Assembly: GCA_019843655.1 (NCBI GenBank)
Contig: JACDQD010000001.1
Span: 49,354,794 to 49,418,793 of the forward strand
Direction: 5' to 3'
Source of the DNA: Lethocerus indicus
Taxonomy: Eukaryota > Arthropoda > Insecta > Hemiptera > Belostomatidae
Length of the DNA: 64,000 nucleotides
Part shown: in pieces, positions 24,893-37,039 of the stretch
How the letters are laid out: the number at the start of each line of letters is the position of its first letter
Numbering within the stretch: the stretch's first letter is position 1
Made by a program: the position numbers and the translations under genes
Notes under the pieces: generated by a model
What the model was told of the DNA's origin: nothing
Database searches by the model: none
The model's input: the letters and a program-made list of their open reading frames with translations, nothing else

Positions 24893-25975
24893 TTATTTTA
24901 TTCTCTTAGCAACTCTAAGTTTGGCAGACCTGCTCCTTGGATTATTCTCAAGCTCTTTCCGAGAAGGGGTTATAACATGTTTGTTAACTGGCATCCATTC
25001 AAAATAATCTGGCTCTTTGAAAACATCATAATTAGATCTATTATAACTTGGACATTTGATAGGAAAGGGGTATGAATGATTTAATGGAGGGTTGTTATTA
25101 AAGTGTCTTTTAACTATCATATCTTCTAACGAATGAAAACTTAACGTTGCTATCCTTCCACCAATTTTAAGATACCGCAATGATAACGATAAACCGAAAT
25201 TAATTTCATTTAATTCGTTATTTACAAATATTCTTATTGCCTGAAATATTTTTGTCGCAACATGGGAAGGTTTATCTGATGAATCATCTGTACGTTTATA
25301 CACATGTCGAAAAAAGGAAGATACTAAATTTGCTAATTCCGAAGTAGTTTTCAGTGGTTCATAGAAGGATCTTACTTCAACTATTGCTTTTGCTATTAAC
25401 GCCGCTTTTTTTTCCTCCCCGTATGTCGTAAATATTTCTGTCAAACATTTTTCAGATGCATGTTCCAAAACATTGGCAGCAGTTGGAATATCACTATGCT
25501 GATTACGATCCATTCGCATGTCTAACGGTCCAACTTTACTAATTGAAAATCCTCTCTCAGACTGATCAAATTGCATTGAGGAACAACCAAAATCGAATAA
25601 AATTCTATCAACTGATTCTGTTTTTACATTATGTTTTTTTAATATTTGGGGAAGATCACTGAATTTTCCTTGGCATGGAATAATCTGACCGGGATATTTT
25701 TGTGCTAAACATTTTGCCAATTCATAAGCCTGTGGATCTCTATCTAAACACAGAAGTTTTATGTTTCTGGCGGACTTTAATATGGCTTTTGAATGCCCAC
25801 CACCACCAAAGGTCATATCAATTATGAAATGGTTTTTTCCAGGTTGTAAGTACGAAATCACTTCCCTACACATCACTGGAATATGTAGAAAACTTTCAAG
25901 CCTTCTTTGAGTGCAAAATACTGATTTCAAATAAAATGTTTGCAATGACGACTGTTTACATAAACTAATAATCAT
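24893..25975 (-). CDS. METTL15: Mitochondrial 12S rRNA N4-methylcytidine methyltransferase (RsmH/MraW family)
   Basis: A single uninterrupted 360-aa frame. The family methylates a cytidine of the small mitoribosomal rRNA using SAM. Visible motifs are HIPVMCREV at residue 31, the SAM-binding DMTFGGGGHS (53-62), FDFGCSSMQFDQSERGFS, PLDMRMD, ATLSFHSLEDMIVKRHF, and the C-terminal NPRSRSAKLRVAKR. The N-terminus is basic and lacks acids for its first 26 residues, as a mitochondrial presequence would. The ATG lies three bases after the stop of UQCC2 on the same strand and in the same frame, so it has no evident promoter of its own. Two AATAAA hexamers overlap the end of the frame (tandem TAA stops), implying a very short 3' UTR or a downstream site. 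Lack of introns contrasts with its neighbours. Confidence 0.95.
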   Translation of the reverse strand: MIISLCKQSSLQTFYLKSVFCTQRRLESFLHIPVMCREVISYLQPGKNHFIIDMTFGGGGHSKAILKSARNIKLLCLDRDPQAYELAKCLAQKYPGQIIPCQGKFSDLPQILKKHNVKTESVDRILFDFGCSSMQFDQSERGFSISKVGPLDMRMDRNQHSDIPTAANVLEHASEKCLTEIFTTYGEEKKAALIAKAIVEVRSFYEPLKTTSELANLVSSFFRHVYKRTDDSSDKPSHVATKIFQAIRIFVNNELNEINFGLSLSLRYLKIGGRIATLSFHSLEDMIVKRHFNNNPPLNHSYPFPIKCPSYNRSNYDVFKEPDYFEWMPVNKHVITPSRKELENNPRSRSAKLRVAKRIK

Positions 25976-25978
25976 CTC

Positions 25979-26900
25979 TTATTTTTTCCTTAACACTCGT
26001 GAAAAAAAACCAAGCTTGTCTTCTTTTAAGTATGCCAAAAAGTCATCTGACAATACTGCTTTGCATTGTTCAGCCGATAGACCTGTAGCTGAAGAGTTTA
26101 ATGATCGCTGGTAGAGATCATGATAGTAGTTGCTCACAAACTTGTTCAAAACATCATAAGTGTCCTTACATTTCTCTTCATCTTCTGGTTGACAAGAATT
26201 ACCAGATCCGAAGCTCAGTTTTATTTGTTCACGTAAAAATTGTCCTAAATCCCTAAAACAAATATTATTAATCTAAAAAGCAAAAATACAATAATGTAAA
26301 AAATTCTGAAAGGTAAAATAAAGTACAAAGCCTAGTAAAGTTAAATATTCTAGAAAGTGGTTCTATCTGCTGGAACAATTCCTTAGCAGGTAATAGCACC
26401 ATATCTAAATAAAATAAATTATTCAGTATTTTTCCTTATTCTGTACATCATTTATAACTACCATTGGCAATAAAACTTTAAAGGCATTCTTTATATTAGA
26501 AGTAGCAATGGTGGTTATAAAACTATAACTAGAATGGTTTCTAATGGAAATACCATATATTTCATGTTCCTCTGTCTCCTCTCGCTGGTTTGGTCTTTTG
26601 CTAGACTAGTTTCAGCTGCTTGCCATCTTCAGTAACAATGTCATTCACATTCGCAGGTGACAGTACAAACAGGCTGCCACAGAAGCATCACAGTGCCAAA
26701 GTAACTGATACTGCCATTGAAGATGGGGAGTAGCTGAAATTAGTCTAGCAAATGATCAAACCAGCGAGAGGAGACAGAAAACGAAATCTACGGTATAACT
26801 AGAATGGTTCTTTGTAAAAAGGAATATACCTGTTTTTCTTAGTAATATCGACGGGCCATTTTTCCAGTAGTCGAAGATACTTCATATAAATACTGGCCAT
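25979..26900 (-). CDS. UQCC2: Ubiquinol-cytochrome-c reductase complex assembly factor 2
   Basis: Two exons, 26830-26900 and 25979-26252, joined in phase, giving 114 aa (human about 126). UQCC2 assists cytochrome b translation and complex III assembly in mitochondria. Family blocks visible are YLRLLEKWPVD, the split RDLGQFLRE, SNYYHDLYQR and the TGLSAEQ motif. The intron holds a fold-back repeat. The TAA stop at 25979-25981 is followed by GAG and then the METTL15 ATG, all in one frame. At least seven out-of-frame ATGs lie in exon 2, so leaky scanning to METTL15 is improbable. Confidence 0.92.
26540..26793. mobile_element. Fold-back (MITE-like) element, copy 1
   Basis: Inside the UQCC2 intron. 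The left end (TGTCTCCTCTCGCTGGTTTG) and right end are inverted complements over roughly 80-100 bp with imperfections. A 16-bp direct repeat flanks it (26524-26539 and 26794-26809, TATAACTAGAATGGTT), which looks like a target-site duplication. A second, longer family member is at 54311-54652. No coding capacity. Confidence 0.75.
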
Positions 26901-27521
26901 GAAAAATCTCCTTCCCTATCTTAGCTATTGCCCGGTTCTAAAACTTAGTATATTACTAACAAACTACTATTAGAAGTACTTAATGCGATGTACAAACTAT
27001 TAAGTATGGTTTAATCAATTTCAAGAGTTCATAACCCGGTAAAAAATAACAGCACGTTTCAATGCAACGAGTAATCAAAAATAGAAGGTTTACTTGAACC
27101 ATCAAATCGAATACCGATTGCACGTTTACACCAACCAATCAAACTGTTATAAGAAAAATAAATTATTTTAAATCTGATTCAAGCTAATCATATTGTTCGT
27201 AATCCCATAAAACCTATTTGAAAAACTACTTTCGGTAAAATCCATTTAACACATATATACAACGCGCATATAAATATTAATAGTTTCTTTAGTGAGAAAG
27301 TAAGTAATAGGTGCTTTTAATAATAGAGCAATAATCCGAGTTTATAATATAATAGTAATTATGTTTTTATTTTATTGTTTTATTAAGGAAAAGAAAATTG
27401 GCCCCAAAAATGATATTTCGGTATTATTTACTCCCTGATATGTAAAGAACATCGGAAAAGCTATCACAGAGACTGGGCGTAGGATTTAATTTAAAAAATG
27501 GCTTTTATTGAGACAACGTAA
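26901..27521. promoter_or_regulatory. Divergent intergenic region UQCC2 / DLST
   Basis: 621 bp between the UQCC2 ATG and the proposed DLST ATG, AT-rich, expected to hold both promoters. I see no convincing TATA box or other specific site. Confidence 0.45.
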
Positions 27522-30500
27522 ATGTTTCAATCTCATTTATTGAAATTCATAAACATGAAATTTAGATTTTGCGGTGATCGACTAAATCAGGTAGACACAA
27601 ATGATCAATTGGCAAGCCTGCAAAACACTTTTCTTTCTATAACCAGATATTTTCAACACTTTGTCCCAGTTAGAGGAGAATTGGAGGTGTCGGCTTATTT
27701 TCCTAGCAAGGATAATGAATATACCTCGAAAATTTTGTCAGAGAAGGCTGTCTGATATTATTAATCTTCAGATATTATCTACGAGATTAACGGATACGTA
27801 CAAGTATAAGGTAAATGAGAAGGCTAACAATATTTTGGCATTTGGCATTTTTGGTTAATAAATTGTTAAGGGTTATGATCGGATGTTAGGAAAGTTTAAT
27901 ATATTTCATGATTTCTTCTCGTAAAAAAGTAATTAATAGTAGTTGTGAAAGAAGAATATGTATTTTTATTATTTTTGGCATTATTACAACTTATGACCTA
28001 GTTGTAGTTCTAGATCAAAATGGATTTTCATTTATCAAAACGTGATTAATTGAACGTTTTAATGCAATTTATTTTACAATTCTTATTTTAATCTATTTTT
28101 GACAGTGTCCAGATATTTGTAGACACTATTTGTATAATACTTTCAATGAAACTGGATTAATAATAAATAGATTCCTATTTTGCTTTGGTATGCAGAAACC
28201 ATTTCTGAGTATTAGGACATTTCATTAAATTTTTATTGATCCAGTAATTATCCCTTTTAATATATTAATTAAAAGATTGAAAATTGTTTGTTTTTAGGAA
28301 ATTTTTATCTATTCATTTTTTTAATATAATAATTGATTTCTTGTTAAAAAAATGGCCTCATGGCTTTACTGTTGTCTTATTATTTTATTCAGTTAACAAA
28401 GAGTTGTATTAAAAAATAAGCTACGTTTCAAATTTAAGGAATATTTTATTTTCTATATTAATGAAAAATATGTACATTTAAATACAGGGTTCGTGGAAAA
28501 CCTCTTGTCAAAATTTGATGTTTTAGATATGTACCTTTTTGCTAATTAATGAATTTTTACAATATTTACTCTTGCAGACAAAATTTCAACTAGTTAACTG
28601 CAAATGCATTAATTTCGTATGTAGCCTTCTCAGAACCAGAGTGACTAGAATTATAACAGTGAATTGAATGGCTCACATCAGAATTAAATTCATTACTAAA
28701 ATTTTAATTTTTTTGTTTTAAAAAATAATGAAACAAGCATGTAGGAATTAGTGAACTGATATTTTCATCTTAACAAAATATACACACACATTTATTTAAT
28801 GATTATCATAATTTAAACTCGGTGCTTATAACAAATAGAATTTTAATTGGAAATATGAATGGAATTTTTAGATTTTGGGTATTTGAAGCGTAAATTGTTT
28901 TTTAATTAATTCTTATCAGCTTGTTATCTTTATTATCATGGTGTTGTTTAAACAAATTATGTAAATTATACCTTAATGGGGCAAATATGTATATGACTAA
29001 TGTGGCACTTAAAATGTATTGAATCCAAATATGTTTCATTGACTTTTTATGTATAAGCTCTTGCTTAACAAATATGTTATGGGTAATAGTGCAGTGATTG
29101 TACTTGTCTTATGATGTTTATTCTTGATTACTTTAATTTAAAATGAGAAGTTGAACCATTTAATTATTATTATTAGTTTTAAAGTTTGCAAATCTTGATC
29201 TCAAATACGCTTCCTTTAATATTTTCAAATGTAGTATTATAATTTAGAATTTATATGTCATTTTGTACATTAAAAAAACTATGCCTAAGTGAGTGATAAC
29301 TTTTTCATGGTTGAGCTCATTATAGATTGTTAATAGCCACCGATTACAATATTATCAAGTTTGCAATGGTCTATAGCGAAGCAAATGGCGATAAGCTTTT
29401 TTTTCCTATTATCTTGTTTATATTACTAGGCAGTTATGAGTTATTTGTCTCATGTGTGTTAGGTTAGATGAAAGGTTAGGTTTAAAAAGATTTAACTTAT
29501 AAAAATATAAACAATTAAAGTATTGGTATATGTTATTTTTATTCGGTGCTGCATACCAAATTTAATTTCTGAAGTATTACATTTTTTTTTGCAGAACCAT
29601 TTTGGACTTCGACATTATTACAAAGGTAAATTGTACTTAATATTATTCATAAAATAAAGTAACCAATATTGTTTTGCCAATTGATTATTCTTTTATATTC
29701 TGGTTCATTACTTATACACTTGCTACAATGCAGTATACGCTACTGTATTTTGTTTGCAGGATATGTACTGGGGGCTGTACAAAACTCAGTCAAAAGGAAT
29801 ATTCGATTATGTGAGAAGTAAGTGCCTAACCAAATTTATTTTCTGTAGATTCAATGATTCTTTGTAGTTGTTCAACAGTGTTGGCTGGTTGTTTCCTTTT
29901 CTTTTTGTGTGTGGACCACCAATAATAATATTTTAAATTCAAATTTTGCAGTTACACTACACAGAATATCCTGATTAACAGTATTAGTTTCAGAAGCTTC
30001 AGAATATCTTCCTCATTTTGTAAGTTCAATTTTTAATTTTATTAACAATTTTTATTTTATATGATATTCTAGTCACCTCTTTTTTATAAATGGGCATTCT
30101 CTGATATTTTAGATCATTTTATTATGACAATAGAATTATACGAATTTCCAATAATAAGATGTTATTATAGGTGAAGATAAAATTGTTACTGTACCACCAT
30201 TTGCAGAATCAGTTACTGAAGGAGATATAAGGTGGGAAAAAGGTATGATTATCTTAATGAATATTCTATAAGCAAATTTTTATTAACATTAATTAATATT
30301 CACTTGTCTCTGTTTCTTGTCCTGCTCCTCCTTGCTTCTGTACTGTTTTTATACACTATCTTGGTACAGTGATTTTCTATGACAAGTAAACATGTCTCGA
30401 TGTTAATAAGAGCAAGAGGACAACACAGAGCAGGTATGCATGAATTGTTTTTAAGTTTCACAGGCAAATTAGAATATTATTTAGAGTAATTTATATCCTT

Positions 30501-33408
30501 TGTAGCTGTTGGAGATTCAGTTGTTGAAGATGAAGTTGTATGTGAAATTGAAACAGACAAGGTAAGATATTTTACAGTAGCTTCAACTTTATTTATTTGA
30601 TATTGTATTCTTTCTTGTATTTTCTTAGCCAATCGATATTTGATGCATTCTTTTTAATACCGTTCTACAGTATATTATCAACATTAAGTCCAAAAATTAG
30701 ATCATTTTACACATTAAATATATACATAATTTTTTTGTGTTCACGTTTCATTAAAGAACAATAATAATAAACAGTATTCTCAATTGGAAATTTAATGCTA
30801 TATATCATTATATTTTATTTTACTATAAGGTAATCCTGTATGGTATTTCAGAATATGCCATCTGTTTTTAGACATCAATACCGGTTCCATCTCCAGCCGC
30901 TGGCGTGATAGCTGAAAGATATGTAGAAGATGGATCGACTGTGAAAGCGGGACAGCAAATTTTTAAACTGACAGTGGGTAGGTTATTTTTTAACTTCAAC
31001 TTTGTCTTATTATCGTTTGCTTATTATCCGGAAAAGTATTATGGGGACCTGAAAATAATGCCATTTTTTCACATAAAATTCAAACAAATAAATTTTTAAC
31101 ACATTTTTATATTTAATCAGTGATGTAATCACCCTCATTCTTACTCTAACCTTAAAATGTGTTTGGTACTGAAACAACATTACATTTCGGTCCCTCTTAT
31201 ATATTAAAAATAAAAATAGATTTGAAATTGTAATACTTACAGACAAATTTGTTAATGAAACAAATCTCGTCACTTAACAAGATATAATTTACTGCATTAA
31301 TGTTTCATAAAAATAAATTTAATTATTCTAGAGTTTGTTCTATTTTCATTAGGTGCCACTGGAGGAAGTCCAGCACCAAAATCCATTCCAGTTGAAAAAA
31401 TAGTTAAAGAAGTTAAAGAAACAGAGCACACTATTCCTGTAGTCAAGGCCGAACAGATTCAAGGTGGTCAGCCTGAACTTGCTAAGCCAGCATGTGTTCC
31501 TGATGCAGTTCCACCTTCATCGGCCATTGGTCAAGGCAAGGGGCCAATGTCATCAATGCCCGTGGCTGCAATTAAACATGCTCAGGCGTTAGAAGCTGCA
31601 ACTGTCAAAGTTCCTCCAGAAGATCCAACCAAAGAAATTTCCGGTACCAGAACCGAGTTTAGGGTAAAGATGAATAGAATGCGACAGAGGATTGCGCAAC
31701 GTTTAAAGGAAGCTCAAAATACCAATGCTATGCTTACAACTTTCAATGAAATTGATATGAGGTAATATGTTTTCAAAAATTACTTTTCATCAATTATTCT
31801 TAAAATATTCAACTTTTTTTGTAAAGGCAAGGATTTCACACTTGGAAATTATCATGTAATGTGATTCTATTCGATGTAATTATGTTTGATTACTAGAATA
31901 ATTTAAAAAATTTTAGTTGAATCTATTAAGATTTTATGTAGATTTATTTCGAGTGTTTTTTTATAACGGAATATTTACCCTTTCTGTTTGATCCAAATAT
32001 TTTTTTTTTAAATTATAAATGAAATGTGTTAAAGCTCTTTACCTGAAATAAAATTGTCATCATTATAAAATTGCAGGATAGTACTGTTTATTTTAAAATA
32101 CACTACTTTTTGTCATAGTGCAATTATGGAATTCCGGAAGATTCATCAAGAGGCTTTTAGTAAAAAACATAGCATCAAATTGGGCTTCATGTCGGCATTT
32201 GTGAAAGCAGCGAGTTATGCCTTGCAGGATCAGCCAGTTGTAAATGCAGTAATTCAGGAGAATGAAATAATATACAGAGATTATGTCGACATTTCAGTTG
32301 CTGTTGCTACACCGAAAGTACATTGTCACACTTTAGATTTAGATTTTAATGCATAAAGTTAAAAGATCAAATATTTTTTTATAGAAAATGAAGTCAATTT
32401 GAAGTCTTGCTAAGTAAAAATATTTTTGGTAGTAACATTTATAGTTATTCGACTCCTGTGAAATTTAATTTTTTTTTTTGATACATTTGTTTATACATTA
32501 AGGTATCCTCATAGTTTTGATTTTTTATACTTAATTTATTGATGAATATTTCTTTCTAGGGATTAGTAGTACCTGTTTTACGAAATGTTGAATCAATGAA
32601 CTTTGCTGACATTGAAAAAGAAATTGCGGCTCTTGGTGAAAGAGCTCGTCAGAATAAGTTAGCTGTTGAAGATATGGATGGGGGGACATTCACAATTAGT
32701 AATGGAGGAGTATTTGGTTCGTTACTGGGAACACCAATTATCAATCCACCACAGTCTGCAATTTTAGGAATGCATGCTACAGTTGAAAGACCTGTGGCAA
32801 TCAAGGGACAGGTATGGTTTTGTAGTAATTTACTATTTTACTGCCTATTTTACATAATTTAATTAGTGAACAAATATCTATGGGCCGCATAAATACACAA
32901 ATGCTCAGTGCATATATTCTCATTGATCTATTTGTTCTCTCCAGTATGATTGCTAATTTATTGTATATTACTCTTCATTTTCTCCACATTTTCAAATCCC
33001 AATTCAAGATGTGATAAAAAGAGGAAAAACTGATTTGTAAGTAAATCCTTCACTGTTAACAAGATGATAATAGGATAGTTATATGATAACCATACATAAA
33101 TTGCAATGCACACATAAATTTTCTAGAAATTACTTCCTTGTAAATTGAGAATGACTAGAAAAATATAGCCCTTTTGAATAGAACTATTCATTTGTGAAAT
33201 TGGTTTAGAGTAGCTATACATATATCATTATTTTTTATTATGATTATTGAACATTTATTTCCATTATTTTCAGATTGTCATCAGGCCTATGATGTATGTA
33301 GCATTAACTTATGACCATAGGCTGATTGACGGCCGCGAAGCTGTATTATTCTTAAGGAAAATTAAGGCTGCTGTAGAAGATCCTAGAATAATAGTGGCAG
33401 GCCTGTAA
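27522..33408 (+). CDS. DLST: Dihydrolipoamide succinyltransferase, E2 of 2-oxoglutarate dehydrogenase
   Basis: Eleven exons: 27522-27590 (tentative), 29595-29625, 29760-29817, 29952-30019, 30171-30242, 30506-30561, 30872-30977, 31353-31761, 32119-32317, 32560-32811, 33274-33408; 484 aa. Exons 2-11 are in phase and match the family throughout. DLST transfers succinyl groups to CoA in the mitochondrial matrix and forms the core of the complex. The lipoyl domain is at about 77-155 with Lys118 in EIETDK. The 2-oxoacid acyltransferase domain carries DHRLIDGRE with H455 and D459. As in animal DLST, no peripheral subunit-binding domain separates them; the linker is Pro/Lys-rich. The presequence is spread over four short exons. 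The first exon is chosen because it gives a basic N-terminus, a GT donor and the right phase. Poly(A) signals at 33948-33959. Confidence 0.93.
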
Positions 33409-35006
33409 ACTTGATGACTTCAATACTGTAGATTATTTGATTTGTAAAGCTTAAAACAAAGGTTTTTAGGTGCTTTAAATTATTTGATTACCTGTTTTTC
33501 TTTCTCAAGTGTATTGTATAATATATACTATGGTCTGGAATGCAGCTGTTTTTAAATGCTGTCTTTATAGATCTAAAGACTGTATTAACAATCGTCTGTG
33601 GTTTCAAAAGAAGAGGTGTTTCACAGATAATTTCTATTTATTTTTGTTGGTAGTTGTGGGTAGAACAAACTGACCAATATTTCCTGAATTAATTCAATTA
33701 TAATAATATTCAATATTCTGTCTTCTTTATTTTATTGTTTCAATTTATTCATAGTGACATTTAATATATGTATATAAGTAGAATCATTTGTTATACTCAC
33801 TCTTCAAGAATACTATCTTACCAGCATATCTGTGCAACCAACTAAATATAATTAAAGTAACTACACTCCAAAATCAGTTTATGTAGGATATCTGTCATTA
33901 TATGTTGTAATGATGGTATTGATGTACTGTAATGAAGCATTCATGAAAATAAAAATAAATTCCTAGGATGATGTGTTGATTCTTTCACATAAAATTCTTA
34001 TTGGCAATTGGAAGTTTTTTAATCTGGGAATGAGAATTTTCATACAGCATAATATGTACATTATACCACAGAATGAATACATTTTGGTTACATTTTTTAT
34101 TAAAGATAGCCAATTCTAAATGTGTACTATTAAAAAAGTTTCTTCAATCCTCTATATCTATTATAATCCTAATATTTTCATATTTAGACAAATTTTTTAT
34201 CATGCTGGCCAGGGGAATCTTTTGAACTATATATATTATTTATTTAAAATTCTATGGCGGATGTTTGTATTTCTGTCTGCCCAACCCGTGGGATGTAACC
34301 CAACAATAGATCCTATACTATACACTCCCCAACTTTGAACTTCATTCGTAAGTTGATTTGTTTGTAATTAGTTAATCATCACTTTAAGGAAACAATATTG
34401 TAAATGTAAGTGTATGATTTTTTCTTGTTTTAAAGTTAATAAACGTTTCTTATTTTATGGAATACTTCCTAATTGTCTTATTAATATCAAGTAATTCAGA
34501 AATGTATAAAACTTTCACTAAGAAAAGTGTATTATTTTTATTTAGTTATTATTTAAATTATATAAATCACACCTTCGAGTGATTGTACCTAAAATAATTA
34601 CTTAAAAGGTTTAAGTTGAATAATACACTATATTCTAGATTTTATATGGTATAAAGCGTACTTTTCTTTACTAGAAAAACCTAACTTTGGTTAGACAATT
34701 CATAAAATATTAGGTTTATACAATATCCACTTTTAAAATCACAAATTATGTTTTATATATACACCCTTAAATCTTATTTGTCCAGAAATTCATGTGCATA
34801 ATTAAAATAAAAAGTAAAATTTCGTAATGTTATCACATTATTAATATTCTACTCTACATAATATGTCTTTTAACTGTCCCACGGAAATATATTATTCATA
34901 GTGTGGCATCATTGGTTTTGATTAACCCGCTAAAGCGTTCTGGAAAGTGAACAACATTTGATGCACTGTGGATTATCACTTACTTATTCACCATTTTGTA
35001 CTATCA
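33409..35006. other. Intergenic region DLST / MAD2L1BP
   Basis: AT-rich. Overlapping AATAAA hexamers at 33948-33959 with a GT-rich stretch after them are good DLST poly(A) candidates; another lies near 34440. The right end should include the MAD2L1BP promoter. No coding signal recognised. Confidence 0.55.
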
Positions 35007-37039
35007 ATGGAGCTACTAAACATTTCATTAACCGATATTGTAACAACCGAATCGTGCTTCTCAATGGTAACTCATCTGCTTCAACACTTGACATTTAACT
35101 TGCGGCAAATACCTTATGATTTCACTTTCTTCACCCATATTACTAATATAGGGAAAAGATACTACGCAAGTGTAAGTAGAAGGGACCCTTTTATTATATA
35201 TACTTTCTAGATGAGCATAATTACGAGTAATAAATTTCATTGTTCAATTTTTTCATTATTTTTGTTACTCCATGTAGAAGGAAGATGAGAGGATAAAATA
35301 TGGATTAGGGTTTACCTATAGAGAAAAAGTCATACAGAATCACTTTAACCAATTGAAGGAAGTATATGACAACTATGAACAGTTGTTTGAGGTAAGCTTA
35401 TACCTCGTTTTATTATTTTAAGGAAATTATTTATTTTGTTTAATGAATGGCGGATGTGGAGAAAAGGTCTGTTTTAAATTAAATGCATTATTGGAAGAAT
35501 AACTCATATTCAGAATATGCACTAGCTGATCTCTAACTACAGATACAGATTGACTGCTGCTACTGCTGAGTCAAGTTCGCTTGAGTAATTCGTGCTCCAT
35601 CTGTCGAGATTTGATTAATCAGTGTATACCATTTACTTTCATATTTTTCTCGTTCTACAACCAGACTGAATAGTATATACAACTAGTTTGGTTACTGAGT
35701 ACATATCACTGATATGTCAATTGTAAGGTGCAAAGGTATATTGACTACTATCTAATTAATTTTAAATAAATGAATTTTAATAATATAGGTTAAATAGTAC
35801 TTCTAGTGTCTTTGATTAAATATGTCAAAAAGGATATAGTCCACCATTGGTCTTCTTTTGTTCCTTTATCTGTATTTATTTGTTGTTTACGATAGAGTGT
35901 GTATATTTCTATTATTACAGAATCTAAGGGCTGAACTGATCGAGGGCCATGTTCTCGAAGTGATTATTGTCCTTGGGACTACGCTGTTTACACCCAGCTA
36001 TGTATATAAAATTATATTACCGACCATTGACCCTGGCCATCACTCTCAATTTCATCCCGCAAGTAAATTGTTGACAACACTAGGCAGGTAATTGTAACAT
36101 CTAATTATGTAATGTTAAGTTTATATACTCGAGGAATGATATCCATCATGTTTATAAACAGAGAGTGATTCTTCATTTTCTTACAACCCTACTAAGGATA
36201 TAGATTGTATTGAACCTTCATTTATTGTAATTTATTGCCGTATTTATGATACGGCCTCTAAAACTTATAAAATAAATTATACTAGAGGCCACAGACAATT
36301 ACGACTCATGAACCGTTAAGATAACAGTTTGATTCCTACTGGGGATGTAAAACAACTGTATCTCAAGTGTTTAGATTGCGTGTTTGATTAGAAGATAGAT
36401 TGAGGCTAGGATTAGATCGAGCATAATTTACTAGTAGATGGTAATACAACCTAAAAATGTACTTGGACTAGAGATAGATATAAGGCATTATTGGACTATA
36501 TAAGCCCAATTATTTTTTGTTATAGGGCTGTCATCCAATCACCGGAATTGAACACAGCATTTAGTCGGCACGTAGATCCAACTAACACTTACTTCCTCTT
36601 GAAACTGAAGACAGGTGCTTGTCCAAAAACGAGCTGGTTTTTACCATATGATAATTTCCGGGTGACGCAAAGAGCTCGACTGACAGTTTTCACATTTGTA
36701 GCACCAAATGAAACAGGCTGCAGATGCAAAAATCCATTCAGTGTGTTCAAGGACTCATCCAACTTGCCCACCTACAAACCTATTAAACGCAAAGAATCAA
36801 CTGCAGCCAAACTGGCCATGAACCAATTGGAAATAATGGCCAGTGGATTAACATGCAGTGCAACACCGTCGACCACTGGAATTAGTCAGCACCTAGAAAA
36901 ATTATGTGTTGATGATGTTTGGACCCTTCCAGAGATGTGCACCGATATTTATCAATCTAAAGGAGTTCTGAAAGGTTTTAGAGATATTTGTATAAATGGT
37001 GTCCATTTATCAAATATCATATTAAACTGTAAAATCTGA
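35007..37039 (+). CDS. MAD2L1BP: MAD2L1-binding protein (p31comet), spindle checkpoint silencing
   Basis: Four exons: 35007-35171, 35278-35391, 35921-36087, 36526-37039, in phase, 319 aa (human 274). p31comet binds closed MAD2 through a HORMA-like fold and works with TRIP13/PCH2 to dismantle the mitotic checkpoint complex. Family features are the N-terminal helix block VTHLLQHLTFNLRQIP, the central block LIEGHVLEVIIVLGTT, the WFLPYDNFRV strand (from W186) matching the WF-P-NYRV family motif, a following RARLTVFTF strand, and KGFRD (298-302) matching the usual C-terminus. Seventeen residues follow KGFRD, where the human protein ends. A Cys/Lys-rich segment sits between the strand and the C-terminus. 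An in-frame GTG lies further upstream, but ATG 35007 is the first ATG. Poly(A) candidate 37334-37339. Confidence 0.85.
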
